Shown here: positions 25,452 through 33,102 of the stretch, piece after piece
Position numbering within the stretch: the first letter of the stretch is position 1
How the letters are laid out: each line of letters opens with the position of its first letter
Assembly: GCF_040643635.1 (NCBI RefSeq)
Contig: NZ_JBEYUS010000008.1
Span: 1 to 64,000, forward strand
Origin: Saccharopolyspora_C sp040643635
GTDB taxonomy: Bacteria; Actinomycetota; Actinomycetes; Mycobacteriales; Pseudonocardiaceae
Length of the DNA: 64,000 nucleotides
Direction: 5' to 3'
Program-made: the position numbers and the translations under genes
The notes under the pieces: model-generated
What the model was told of the DNA's origin: nothing
What the model saw: the letters and a program-made list of their open reading frames with translations, nothing else
The model's database searches: none

Positions 25452-26008
25452 GGGTACCCGTCACCTCCGACACCGTCACCCGCCACCGCTGCGGGCGGCC
25501 TTATTGGTCGCGCGATCCACGACGGCGTCCCCGGTGCGGGAGCCGGCCGGAACGCACCGGCCGATCACGATCCGTCACGCGCGGGCGCGTGGGGGAAGCT
25601 AGATCGCTCGCATGGACCAGGCAAACCGAGCTGTGGACAACTATCGGGACAACCTGTGGACAGCTGGGGACAAGTCGCGGATACCTGTGTACAACTCGGC
25701 GGAACAGATGGGGACAACCTGGGGACAACCGACCAAGATCATCCGAAAAGCACAGGTCAGCCCTTGTGGACTGCTTGTGGAGAAATCTGTTGAAAAACCC
25801 GCGGCGTGTCGCGGGGAAACTGCTCGTTCGGCGTGTCGAAGTCGACGGCGCACGAACGAGTTCCGTCACCGTCAAGCTGGCGAACGGGTGATCATCGCCG
25901 CCCGCCGGACAGCGGAACCCACCGGCGCCGAACGCTCCAGCGCGGCGGCCGGACGCATCGGCGGAAGCCCGGGAAGCCCGGACTCCCGCCGAACGAACGC
26001 GTACCGGG
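25452..26008. other. 557-bp intergenic region upstream of dnaB
   Basis: No convincing gene. It holds the dnaB ribosome binding site, a cluster of DnaA-box-like nonamers at 25632-25784 (separate entry), a short A-rich tract near 25782-25798, and a possible weak terminator of rplI at 25959-25991 (CGGCGG/CCGCCG with an inner CCGGG/CCCGG). Reading frames across the repeats are spurious. Confidence 0.6.
25632..25784 (-). promoter_or_regulatory. Array of DnaA-box-like nonamers, helically phased
   Basis: On the minus strand a perfect TTGTCCACA lies at 25640..25632. One-mismatch boxes lie at 25655-25663, 25665-25673, 25686-25694, 25709-25717, 25720-25728 and 25776-25784, with two-mismatch boxes at 25644-25652 and 25765-25773. 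All share one orientation, and neighbours are mostly 10-12 or 21-23 bp apart. This could titrate DnaA, control dnaB or rplI transcription, or act as an origin accessory site; which one is inference. Confidence 0.6.
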
Positions 26009-26461
26009 TCAGCTCGCGGCCGACACCTGGACGTTCACCGACGCCTTGACGTCGGGGTGCAGCCGGACGTCGACCCCGTGCTTGCCGAGGGCCTTGATGT
26101 GACCGCGCAGGTCCACCGTGCGCTTGTCCAGGTTCGGGCCACCGGCCTTGCGCACCGCTGCCACGACATCGGCGGCGGTGATCGAACCGAACAGCTTGCC
26201 CTGCGCCGAGACCTTGGCGTTCAGCGTGACCGGACCGAGGTCCTGCAGCTGCGCCTTCAGCTCCTGGGCGTGCTCCAGGTCGCGGACCCGGCGCGCCTCC
26301 TGGGTGCGGCGGATCGTCTCGATCTGCTTCTGCGCGCCCTTGGTGGCGACGATGGCCAGGCCGCGCGGCAGCAGCAGGTTGCGCGCGTAGCCGTCCTTGA
26401 CCTCGACGATGTCACCCGACTCGCCCAGGCCGGTCACGTCAGCAGTCAGAATGATCTTCAC
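26009..26461 (-). CDS. rplI: 50S ribosomal protein L9
   Basis: The 150-residue protein has the L9 N-terminal domain 'VKIILTADVTGLGESGDIVEVKDGYARNLLLPRGLA', a central connecting helix and the C-terminal rRNA-binding domain. L9 binds 23S rRNA near the L1 stalk base and helps reading-frame maintenance. I use the GTG at 26461, which gives the family's usual start (V/M-KIIL) and follows GAAGGAG with correct spacing. The longer reading adds nine unrelated residues. It is the last gene of rpsF-ssb-rpsR-rplI. Confidence 0.96.
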   Translation of the reverse strand: MKIILTADVTGLGESGDIVEVKDGYARNLLLPRGLAIVATKGAQKQIETIRRTQEARRVRDLEHAQELKAQLQDLGPVTLNAKVSAQGKLFGSITAADVVAAVRKAGGPNLDKRTVDLRGHIKALGKHGVDVRLHPDVKASVNVQVSAAS

Positions 26462-26549
26462 GACGTGTCTCCTTCTAGCGTCTCTCACGAGACCGCGGAC
26501 ATCCGGGACCGCGCGCCGGAGCAGCGCGGGCCGGACGAGCGGTCTCGAA

Positions 26550-26789
26550 TCAGCGGGCGGTCGAGGTGTAGGGCAGCAGCGCCATCTCGCGGGCGTTCTT
26601 CACCGCGATGGCGACGTCGCGCTGGTGCTGGCTGCAGTTGCCGGTCACCCGACGGGCGCGGATCTTGCCGCGGTCCGAGATGTACTTGCGCAGCAGCGTC
26701 GTGTCCTTGTAGTCGATGCTCTGCGCAGCGCGGTCCTTGCAGAACACGCAGACCTTCTTCTTAGGCTTGCGCACAGGCGCCTTGGCCAT
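26550..26789 (-). CDS. rpsR: 30S ribosomal protein S18, zinc-binding form
   Basis: The 79-residue S18 pairs with S6 on the small subunit. The sequence keeps Cys in 'VCVFCKDR' and 'VTGNCSQHQRD', the C+ (zinc-binding) type that in actinobacteria is often one of two paralogues exchanged under zinc limitation. 'DTTLLRKYISDRGKIRARRVTG' is the core. AGGAGG precedes the ATG. It lies between ssb and rplI in the usual operon order. Confidence 0.96.
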   Translation of the reverse strand: MAKAPVRKPKKKVCVFCKDRAAQSIDYKDTTLLRKYISDRGKIRARRVTGNCSQHQRDVAIAVKNAREMALLPYTSTAR

Positions 26790-26836
26790 GGTCTTCCTCC
26801 TGGAAAGCTAATTCGAGTCGAGTGAGCGCGCGGGCG

Positions 26837-27325
26837 TCAGAACGGCGGTTCGTCGCTGAACCCGCCGCCGGAAGAACCGGCGGGGGGAGCCGAACCCCAC
26901 GGGTCGTCGGCAGGCGCGGACTGGCCGCCGCCACCACCGAAACCACCGCCGCCGCCACCGCGGCTGACCTTGTTCACCTTGGCGGTCGCGTACCTCAGGG
27001 AGGGCCCGATCTCGTCGACCTCGAGCTCGACGACGGTGCGCTTCTCGCCTTCCTTCGTCTCGAAGGAACGCTGGCGCAACCTGCCCTGCGCAACGACCCG
27101 CATGCCGCGGGTCAGCGTCTCGGCCACGTTCTCCGCGGCCTGGCGCCAGATGTTGCAGCGCAGGAACAGCGCTTCGCCGTCCTTCCACTCGCCGGACTGG
27201 CGGTCGAAGGTGCGCGGCGTCGAGGCGATCGTGAAGTTCGCCACGGCTGCACCGGAAGGTGTGAAGCGCAGCTCCGGGTCGGCGGTGAGGTTGCCGACCA
27301 CCGTGATTACCGTTTCACCGGCCAT
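26837..27325 (-). CDS. ssb: Single-stranded DNA-binding protein
   Basis: The 162-residue SSB has an OB-fold (residues 1-112: 'TVVGNLTADPELRFTPSGAAVANFTIAS', 'FLRCNIWRQAAENVAETLTRGMRVVAQGRLRQRSFET'). A Gly-rich flexible tail and the conserved acidic tip (DEPPF) that recruits repair and replication partners follow. It protects single-stranded DNA during replication. The ATG at 27325 has GGACGGAG upstream. Second gene of the rpsF operon. Confidence 0.96.
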   Translation of the reverse strand: MAGETVITVVGNLTADPELRFTPSGAAVANFTIASTPRTFDRQSGEWKDGEALFLRCNIWRQAAENVAETLTRGMRVVAQGRLRQRSFETKEGEKRTVVELEVDEIGPSLRYATAKVNKVSRGGGGGGFGGGGGQSAPADDPWGSAPPAGSSGGGFSDEPPF

Positions 27326-27424
27326 CGCCTGGACTCCGTCCTTGACATGCGGGGTCTCTTGAAATGCGGGTCACCTGAAGTGCGGATCGCCGCCAACGGA
27401 CCGGACTGATCCGGTCGCGGTCGC

Positions 27425-27790
27425 TCAGGCCGAGGCCTCGGAGCGGTTGGCGTGCTTGGTCGCCTTCGCGGCCGCGCGGGCCACGCGGGCCTCCTTGCGC
27501 GGTTCGGCGACGCGCCGCTGCACCTTGGTGCGCAGGATCGTCTCGTTCAGGTTCAGCTGGCGGTCCAGCTCCTTGATCGAGGCGGGCTCGCTGTTGATGT
27601 CCACGACGACGTAGATGCCCTCGGCCTGCTTCTCGATCTCGAAGGCGAGCCGGCGACGGCCCCACACATCGAGCTTCTCGACGCTGCCACCGTCGTTGCG
27701 GATGACCTTGAGGAAGTTTTCCAGGGACTGAGGCACGGTGCGCTCGTCCAGGCTCGGGTCGAGGATGACCATGAGCTCGTAATGACGCAT
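27425..27790 (-). CDS. rpsF: 30S ribosomal protein S6
   Basis: The 121-residue S6 has the conserved start 'MRHYELMVILDPSLDE', then 'VWGRRRLAFEIEKQAEGIYVVVDI' and a basic Ala/Lys-rich C-terminal extension. S6 forms a heterodimer with S18 on the platform of the 30S subunit. I choose the ATG at 27790. The AGGAGG lies 12 bases upstream of it and only three bases before an in-frame GTG at 27799. The leader can fold so that this AGGAGG is paired (see the leader entry), suggesting feedback control by S6:S18. Confidence 0.93.
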   Translation of the reverse strand: MRHYELMVILDPSLDERTVPQSLENFLKVIRNDGGSVEKLDVWGRRRLAFEIEKQAEGIYVVVDINSEPASIKELDRQLNLNETILRTKVQRRVAEPRKEARVARAAAKATKHANRSEASA

Positions 27791-27857
27791 GAAGACCACT
27801 CACCTCCTGTGGACTCACGGCCACGGACTTTCCGTGGCAGGAGGGTCCTTCACGAAC
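27791..27857 (-). promoter_or_regulatory. rpsF leader with SD-sequestering structure
   Basis: The minus-strand leader contains CCTCCTG (27844..27838) fully complementary to CAGGAGG (27809..27803), which includes the rpsF Shine-Dalgarno. Between them sits an 8-bp hairpin, GCCACGGA-AAG-TCCGTGGC (27838..27820). Ribosomal-protein leaders bound by S6:S18 are known in other bacteria; whether this one binds the complex is inference. Confidence 0.5.
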
Positions 27858-27863
27858 CCGGCA

Positions 27864-27869
27864 AGGCTA
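27864..27869 (-). promoter_or_regulatory. Possible -10 box of the rpsF operon
   Basis: TAGCCT, in an extended TGC-TAGCCT context on the minus strand, would start transcription about 67 bases before rpsF. No strong -35 is seen. Confidence 0.35.
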
Positions 27870-27953
27870 GCAACCAGGTCCGACGGTCCGGTGAGGTGGG
27901 TACCACCGCGCCGCGGGCGATCAGGTGCGGCGCGGGCGGCTCGCCGCCGGCGA

Positions 27954-28943
27954 TCAGGCGCGGCGCAGCACCCAGGTGCGGACCAGGGCCGCGGTGACCC
28001 CGGCGAGCGAGATCGCGGCGATGAGCACCGGCAACGCCACCCGGTCGCCCTGGCTCATCGGCAGCGCCTCGGCCTTGCCCGCGGCCCGGACCTCGTCGCG
28101 CGCCGCCTGCTCGGCCTGCTCGCGCTCCTTCGCGGCGGCCTGTTCCCGCAGGTCGCCGATGTTCGGCGAGAAGCCGGGGGCGGCGCCGAACTGGGCCTGC
28201 GCCCACGGCGGCAGCTGGCCGGGCAGGCCGGGCGCGCCCGTGGCGTAGCCGGGCGGCGCGACGAGGACGGGGGCGCCGGTCGGGTACCCGGGCACACCGG
28301 GAGCGGTGGTGCCGGGCGCCGGCTGCACGCCGGTGCTCGGCGGCGCGGGCGCCGTGTTCGTCGGCGGTGCGGGCTGCTCGCTGGGGTCCGGTTCGGGCGC
28401 GGGCGGCGGCGGGGCGGGCTTCTCGTGCCCGGTGACGCTCGCGCCGAGGCAGCCGAGGGCGGCGAGGTTGCGGACGTGCTTGCTCACCTCGGCGCCGCGG
28501 CCCTGCAGCGCGGCCAGGCCGTCGATGCGCGGGGTGAACTCCTGGGCGAGGGTCTTGCCGGAGAACTTCTGCTTCTCCTCGGTGACGGTGCCCAGCGTGA
28601 TCGACCCGCCGCTCTTGAACTCCTGCACGGCCTGGTCGGCGACGTCGAAGCCGAACGGGAAGACGAGCAGCGTCCCCTGCCGCACCTTCGCGTCCAGCGT
28701 GTTCGGCGAGGCGAGGATGGTCTGGCCGTACTCGCTCGATTCGGTGGTGCCCGCGCACTGGTCGAGGACGACGGAACCCGCGGCGCTCGCGGTCCCCGCG
28801 CCGAGCAGGCTGCTCGCGGTGACGAAGGCACCGACGGTCCCGGCGGCCAGCACCCGGCCGAACCCGGTGCGCGCCGCACGGCGCAGCAGCGGATTCACCT
28901 GCGGTTTCGTGCCTTCGCCTGGACGCATGGCTTCGTCACTCAT
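27954..28943 (-). CDS. Secreted or membrane-anchored protein of unknown function
   Basis: The 329-residue precursor has a signal-like segment at about 28-55 ending in AGTASA. A folded domain of about 120 residues with two Cys (LDQCAGTT and ALGCLGAS) follows. Then come a Pro/Ala/Thr-rich linker (about 175-260), a charged helical stretch and a C-terminal membrane segment (LPVLIAAISLAGVTAALV) with an Arg-rich tail. This suggests a wall-exposed domain held by a C-terminal anchor, not a sortase substrate, as no LPXTG is seen. I do not recognise a named family. GGAGG at 28947-28951 sets the ATG at 28943. It lies upstream of the rpsF operon on the same strand. Confidence 0.75.
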   Translation of the reverse strand: MSDEAMRPGEGTKPQVNPLLRRAARTGFGRVLAAGTVGAFVTASSLLGAGTASAAGSVVLDQCAGTTESSEYGQTILASPNTLDAKVRQGTLLVFPFGFDVADQAVQEFKSGGSITLGTVTEEKQKFSGKTLAQEFTPRIDGLAALQGRGAEVSKHVRNLAALGCLGASVTGHEKPAPPPPAPEPDPSEQPAPPTNTAPAPPSTGVQPAPGTTAPGVPGYPTGAPVLVAPPGYATGAPGLPGQLPPWAQAQFGAAPGFSPNIGDLREQAAAKEREQAEQAARDEVRAAGKAEALPMSQGDRVALPVLIAAISLAGVTAALVRTWVLRRA

Positions 28944-29163
28944 GGTTCCTCCCCGCTGCACGGCCCCGTGATCCCCGTTCACCACTTCTAAGGAAAATAA
29001 CGTGTCCCACTGGCAAGTGGTGACGGCCCGCACACGAAAACTTCGCCAAATCCGCATCTTGGGAAACCTGAACGATTGAGAACCCGATTGCGCCACCGCT
29101 TCGGAGCAGCGCCGGACGGGTCGGGCGGGCCCGCCGCGCGGCACGGGCCGACCGGCGGGTGAC

Positions 29164-29169
29164 TACCCT
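29164..29169 (+). promoter_or_regulatory. Leaderless -10 box for endonuclease IV gene
   Basis: TACCCT ends six bases before the ATG at 29176, with no Shine-Dalgarno sequence. Confidence 0.5.
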
Positions 29170-29175
29170 GCGGAC

Positions 29176-29946
29176 ATGCTCATCGGTGCTCATGTCTGGG
29201 ACGACGATCCGATCACCGCGGCCCAGGAACGGGGCGCGGACGTCGTGCAGTTCTTCCTGTCCGACCCGCAGGGCTGGAAGGCCCCGAAGCCGCACCCGCA
29301 GGCCGCGGAGCTGCGCGACGGCGAGCTCGCGGTGTTCATCCACTCGCCGTACGTGATCAACGTGGCGTCGTTGAACAACCGCATCCGCATCCCGTCCCGC
29401 AAGGCCGTGGCGCAGCAGGCGAAGGCGGCCGCCGAGGTCGGTGCCCGCGGCCTGGTGGTGCACGGCGGGCACGTCACCAAGGACGACGACCCGGCCGAGG
29501 GCATCGCGAACTGGCGCAAGCTGTTCGAGCGCCAGGCCGACGAGGGCGGGTTCGCGGTGCCGGTGCTGATCGAGAACACCGCGGGCGGGGCGAACGCGAT
29601 GGCGCGCCGCTTCGACGTGCTCTCCCGGTTGTGGGACGCGGTCGGCGAGTTCGGCGCCGGGTTCTGCCTGGACACCTGCCACGCGCACGCGGCGGGCGAG
29701 GAGCTGCCGGGCATCGCGGAGCGGGTCAAGGGCATCACCGGGCGGATCGACCTGGTGCACCTCAACGACTCCCGCGACGCGTTCGGCTCCTCCCGGGACC
29801 GGCACGCGAACATCGGCGCGGGCGAGATCGACCCGGACGCGCTGGTCGCGGTGTGCGAGACCGCCGGAGCGCCGGTCGTGGTGGAGACCCCCGGCGACGG
29901 GCAGGCCGCGGACATCGGCTTCCTGCGGGACAAGGTGCGCGGGTGA
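29176..29946 (+). CDS. nfo: Deoxyribonuclease IV (AP endonuclease, Nfo family)
   Basis: The 256-residue TIM-barrel protein carries the endonuclease IV metal-ligand motifs: 'FIHSPYVINVAS', 'LVVHGGH', 'VLIENTAGGANAM', 'FCLDTCHAHAAG' and 'LVHLNDSRDAFGSSRDRHANIGAGEI'. It cleaves DNA 5' to abasic sites using three zinc ions in base excision repair. It is on the plus strand, interrupting the otherwise minus-strand dnaB-ponA block, and is followed 57 bp later by a GT87-type gene. Confidence 0.88.
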   Translation: MLIGAHVWDDDPITAAQERGADVVQFFLSDPQGWKAPKPHPQAAELRDGELAVFIHSPYVINVASLNNRIRIPSRKAVAQQAKAAAEVGARGLVVHGGHVTKDDDPAEGIANWRKLFERQADEGGFAVPVLIENTAGGANAMARRFDVLSRLWDAVGEFGAGFCLDTCHAHAAGEELPGIAERVKGITGRIDLVHLNDSRDAFGSSRDRHANIGAGEIDPDALVAVCETAGAPVVVETPGDGQAADIGFLRDKVRG

Positions 29947-30003
29947 TCCGCACCGGCGGCTAGGGTCGGCGCGGACAGCGAGGGCCCGGCAGGGAGGACG
30001 CCG

Positions 30004-31389
30004 ATGCGCGAGCAGCTCGCCGGTTCCCGGCCCGTTCCGGGCCGCGCGGGGCGGCACCTCACCGCCGGGATGCTCGGGCTGCTGTGCCTGCTCACCGCGC
30101 TGGCGCTGGCCGCGGGCTGGGCGAACAAGGCCCGCTGCACCGGACCCGAGTTCGACCAGTGGGGCCGTTCGGAACCGGCCTACCAGGAACGCGCGTACTC
30201 GGAGGTCTGCTACTCCGACGTGCAGAACCTGTGGGTGGGCCGGGACATCGACCGGCACGTCTTCCCGTACGTGCACGGCGGCATCGACGAGGACGGTTCG
30301 CTGCACGGCGGCGTCGTCGAGTACCCGGTGCTGTCCGGCCTGCTGATCTGGCTGGGCGCGCTGGCCGTGCACACCGACGCCGGGTTCCTCGCCGCGTCGG
30401 CGCTGCTGATGGCGCCGTTCGGGGTGGCGGTGGCGTGGTGGCTGGGCCGGTTGAGCGGGCACCGGGCGCTGCTGTGGGCGTTGAGCCCGCCGCTGGTGCT
30501 GTACGCGTTCCACAACTGGGACCTGCCGGTGGTGGCGTGCGCGGTGGCCGCGGTGTACGTGGTGCACCGCGGGGGAGCGCCGTTGCGCACCCGCGGCGTC
30601 TGGGGCGCGGTGCTGCTGGGAGCCGGGTTCGCGTTCAAGGTCTACCCGGGGTTGTTCGTGCTGCCGCTGGCGCTGCACGTGCTCACCGGTGGTCGCGGTG
30701 GTGCGGAGCTGCCCGCCGGGAGGCGGCGCGACGTGCGCGGCGCGCTGGCGGTGCTCGGCGCTGCGGCGGGGACCGTGGTGCTGGTGAACCTGCCGTTCGC
30801 GCTGGCCGGTTTCGAGGGCTGGTGGGCGTCGTTCGAGTTCCAGTCCGCGCGGAAGGTGGACCTGAGCACGAACTCCATCTGGTACTGGGGTTCCCGCGGC
30901 TTCGCCGACGCCGACGGGTTCCAGCAGGTGATGGGCGTGGTCTCGCCGGTGGCGGTGCTGCTGTCGTTCGCGGCGGCGTGCGCGGCGGGCGAGTGGCTGC
31001 GGCGGCGCACCGGCACCTACCCGTGGATCCAGGTGTCGGCGGCGGTGCTGTGCGGATTCCTGCTGCTGCACAAGGTGCACTCGCCGCAGTACGTGCTGTG
31101 GCTGCTGCCGTTCTTCGTGCTGCTGCGGGTGCGCTGGGGCTGGGTGGTGGCGTACCTGGTGGCGGACCTCGCGATGGGCATCAGCATCTTCCGCTGGCTG
31201 GGCGAGGGCGGCGGGATCGACGACGGGTTCACCGCCCAAGCCCTGATGATCGGGGTGTGGGGGCGCGCCGCGCTGCTGGTCGGCCTGTTCCCGGCGTTTC
31301 TCCGGTCGACGTCCACGGTGGACGAGGACGAATCGCCGCCGGAGTCCGATGTGGAGCGGACGGTTCAGCTCGCGCGTTCGCCGCGCTGA
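30004..31389 (+). CDS. GT87-family membrane glycosyltransferase
   Basis: The 461-residue polytopic protein (about 10-12 membrane segments) resembles GT87/DUF2029, polyprenyl-phosphate-mannose-dependent mannosyltransferases that act on the outer face of the membrane. Shared features with its neighbour at 31365 include the early 'NKARCTG...EVCYSDV' region with two Cys, 'YPVLSGLLIW', 'KVYPGLFVLPL' and 'HKVHSPQYVLWLLPF'. The acceptor, possibly a phosphatidylinositol mannoside or lipoglycan, is not determined. GGGAGGA at 29991-29997 sets the ATG. Its 3' end overlaps the convergent paralogue by 25 bp. Confidence 0.8.
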   Translation: MREQLAGSRPVPGRAGRHLTAGMLGLLCLLTALALAAGWANKARCTGPEFDQWGRSEPAYQERAYSEVCYSDVQNLWVGRDIDRHVFPYVHGGIDEDGSLHGGVVEYPVLSGLLIWLGALAVHTDAGFLAASALLMAPFGVAVAWWLGRLSGHRALLWALSPPLVLYAFHNWDLPVVACAVAAVYVVHRGGAPLRTRGVWGAVLLGAGFAFKVYPGLFVLPLALHVLTGGRGGAELPAGRRRDVRGALAVLGAAAGTVVLVNLPFALAGFEGWWASFEFQSARKVDLSTNSIWYWGSRGFADADGFQQVMGVVSPVAVLLSFAAACAAGEWLRRRTGTYPWIQVSAAVLCGFLLLHKVHSPQYVLWLLPFFVLLRVRWGWVVAYLVADLAMGISIFRWLGEGGGIDDGFTAQALMIGVWGRAALLVGLFPAFLRSTSTVDEDESPPESDVERTVQLARSPR

Positions 31390-33023
31390 ACCCCGGGCCC
31401 GACGGTCCGCAGCCAGCCGCCCATCCGGCGCGCGGCGCCGCGCGGCCAGGGCAGCACGACGCGGTCCGGGGCGTCGTCGAGGAATCCGCCGGACGGGTCG
31501 TCCACCGCGTCCGCCCCGTGCGAGCCCGCGGGGCCGAGCGCGCGGCGCACCCGGTCCGCGGCCGGGTGCAGCACCTCGTGCACCACGAGCGCGCACAGCG
31601 CGACCACCAGCAGGTCGCGGACCAGCACCGCGCCCAGGAACCAGCCCTCCGGCAGCCCCTTGTTGCCGGTGCCCAGGTAGTAGTACATCCGCGGCGCCCA
31701 CATCGCCGCGTCCACGACCATCCAGCTCAGCAGCCACCGCCAGCGCGGCACCGCGAGCACCGCCAGCGGCACCAGCCACAACGAGTACTGCGGGCTCCAC
31801 ACCTTGTTCGTCAGCAGGAACGCGGCGACCACCAGGAAGCACAGCTGCACCAGCCGGGGGCGCACCGGCGCGGCCAGCGCGAGCCAGCCGATCGCGGCGC
31901 AGGCCAGCACGAACAGCCCCAGCGCCACCGAGTTGAGCACCACCGGCGACTGCCCCGCGGCGAGCTGCCCGTCGAACCCGGCCCAGCCGGTGAAGTGGGC
32001 GAGCGCGTTGTACAGCGAATCCGGATCGGCCCCGCGCGTGGTGTTGAGCCGGTAGAACTCGCCCCAGCCGACCGGGTACAGCAGCAGGATCGGCAGGTTC
32101 ACCACCAGCCAGGCGACCGCGGCCCCGGCGAGCGCGCGTCCGCCGTCGCGCAGGCGTCCCGCCCGCAGGCACAGCACGAGCAGCGGACCGAGCAGCAGCA
32201 GCGGGTACAGCTTCGCCGCGCCGCCGAGCCCGATCAGCACCCCGGCGAGCCACGGTCGTCGCTTCGCCCAGGCCAGCAGCCCGGTGGTGGCGAGCGCGGC
32301 GCTGATGGCGTCGAAGTTGGTGAAGGCGTGCACGAACACCAGCGGGCTCAGCGCGACCAGCGCCGCGTCCCAGGTGCGGCGCGCGGCGAGCCGCATCGCG
32401 GACCACACCACGACGAGCCAGGCCGCGGTGAGCCAGAACGCGGTGACGTTGAAGTACAGGACGGTGATCATCACCGGGGGCAGCCAGCCCAGCGCGGACA
32501 GCGTCGACCAGCCATCGGTGATCTTCGCGTTGATCCACTGGAACACCCCGGTGACCACCGGGTACTCCATGTAGTGCTGCTCTTCCGGCGGTGTCCCGGG
32601 CGCTGCGGTCCACGGCGTCTTGTACGGGAACACCCCGTCGGGGGCGAGGTCGCCCATGCCGAAGCGGGGGATGATGTCGGAGTAGCACATCGCCGTGTAC
32701 TGGCGGTTCGCCCGCCAGTCCAGCTGGGTGCCCTGCGAGGTGTCGTAGGTCTGCAGGCAGGGCGCCTTGAACAACCAGGCCGCGGCGAGCGTGATCATCG
32801 CCAGCAGCAGCAGCACGCGCAGCGGGGTCCAGAACCACTGCCTGCCGACCTGCGCGTGCCTGCCCAGCGGGCCGCCGAAGGGGCGGGAGGCCGCCGCGGC
32901 GACCGGTTCGGTCCAGGTCGGTGCGATCCGGTCCGCCGCGTCCAGCGAGTCGCCGTCCACTGCCGCGCTCACCTTGTCGGGCTCCTCGGGCTCGGGACCG
33001 GCGTGCTCGGGCTTCGTGGACAC
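31365..33023 (-). CDS. GT87-family membrane glycosyltransferase (Rv0051-type)
   Basis: The 552-residue protein has a hydrophilic N-terminus of about 65 residues, then about 12 membrane segments. 'CLQTYDTSQGTQLDWRANRQYTAMCYSDIIPRFG' is a Cys-containing first loop, and 'HYMEYPVVTGVFQW', 'AKLYPLLLLGPLL' and 'NKVWSPQYSLWLVP' match the neighbour at 30004. Position next to ponA matches the M. tuberculosis gene Rv0051, a predicted mannosyltransferase-like membrane protein. Start is the GTG at 33023. The two GT87 genes probably arose by duplication and inversion or by insertion. Confidence 0.82.
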   Translation of the reverse strand: MSTKPEHAGPEPEEPDKVSAAVDGDSLDAADRIAPTWTEPVAAAASRPFGGPLGRHAQVGRQWFWTPLRVLLLLAMITLAAAWLFKAPCLQTYDTSQGTQLDWRANRQYTAMCYSDIIPRFGMGDLAPDGVFPYKTPWTAAPGTPPEEQHYMEYPVVTGVFQWINAKITDGWSTLSALGWLPPVMITVLYFNVTAFWLTAAWLVVVWSAMRLAARRTWDAALVALSPLVFVHAFTNFDAISAALATTGLLAWAKRRPWLAGVLIGLGGAAKLYPLLLLGPLLVLCLRAGRLRDGGRALAGAAVAWLVVNLPILLLYPVGWGEFYRLNTTRGADPDSLYNALAHFTGWAGFDGQLAAGQSPVVLNSVALGLFVLACAAIGWLALAAPVRPRLVQLCFLVVAAFLLTNKVWSPQYSLWLVPLAVLAVPRWRWLLSWMVVDAAMWAPRMYYYLGTGNKGLPEGWFLGAVLVRDLLVVALCALVVHEVLHPAADRVRRALGPAGSHGADAVDDPSGGFLDDAPDRVVLPWPRGAARRMGGWLRTVGPGVQRGERAS

Positions 33024-33102
33024 GCCCGGATGCTACGACGTGCGGACGGTTCTCCCACGCCCGCACCGGGCGGCGTCGCGCGCCGCCCGGTGCGGGCCGG
33101 GA

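Noticed and set aside
25632..25784. Chromosomal origin oriC
   Set aside because: dnaA, dnaN, rpmH and rnpA are absent from the window and no long AT-rich unwinding region is present, so the array is reported as DnaA-box-like only.
25501..25875. 124-codon minus-strand frame upstream of dnaB
   Set aside because: It is produced by the DnaA-box-like repeats and shows no homology-like features or ribosome binding site.
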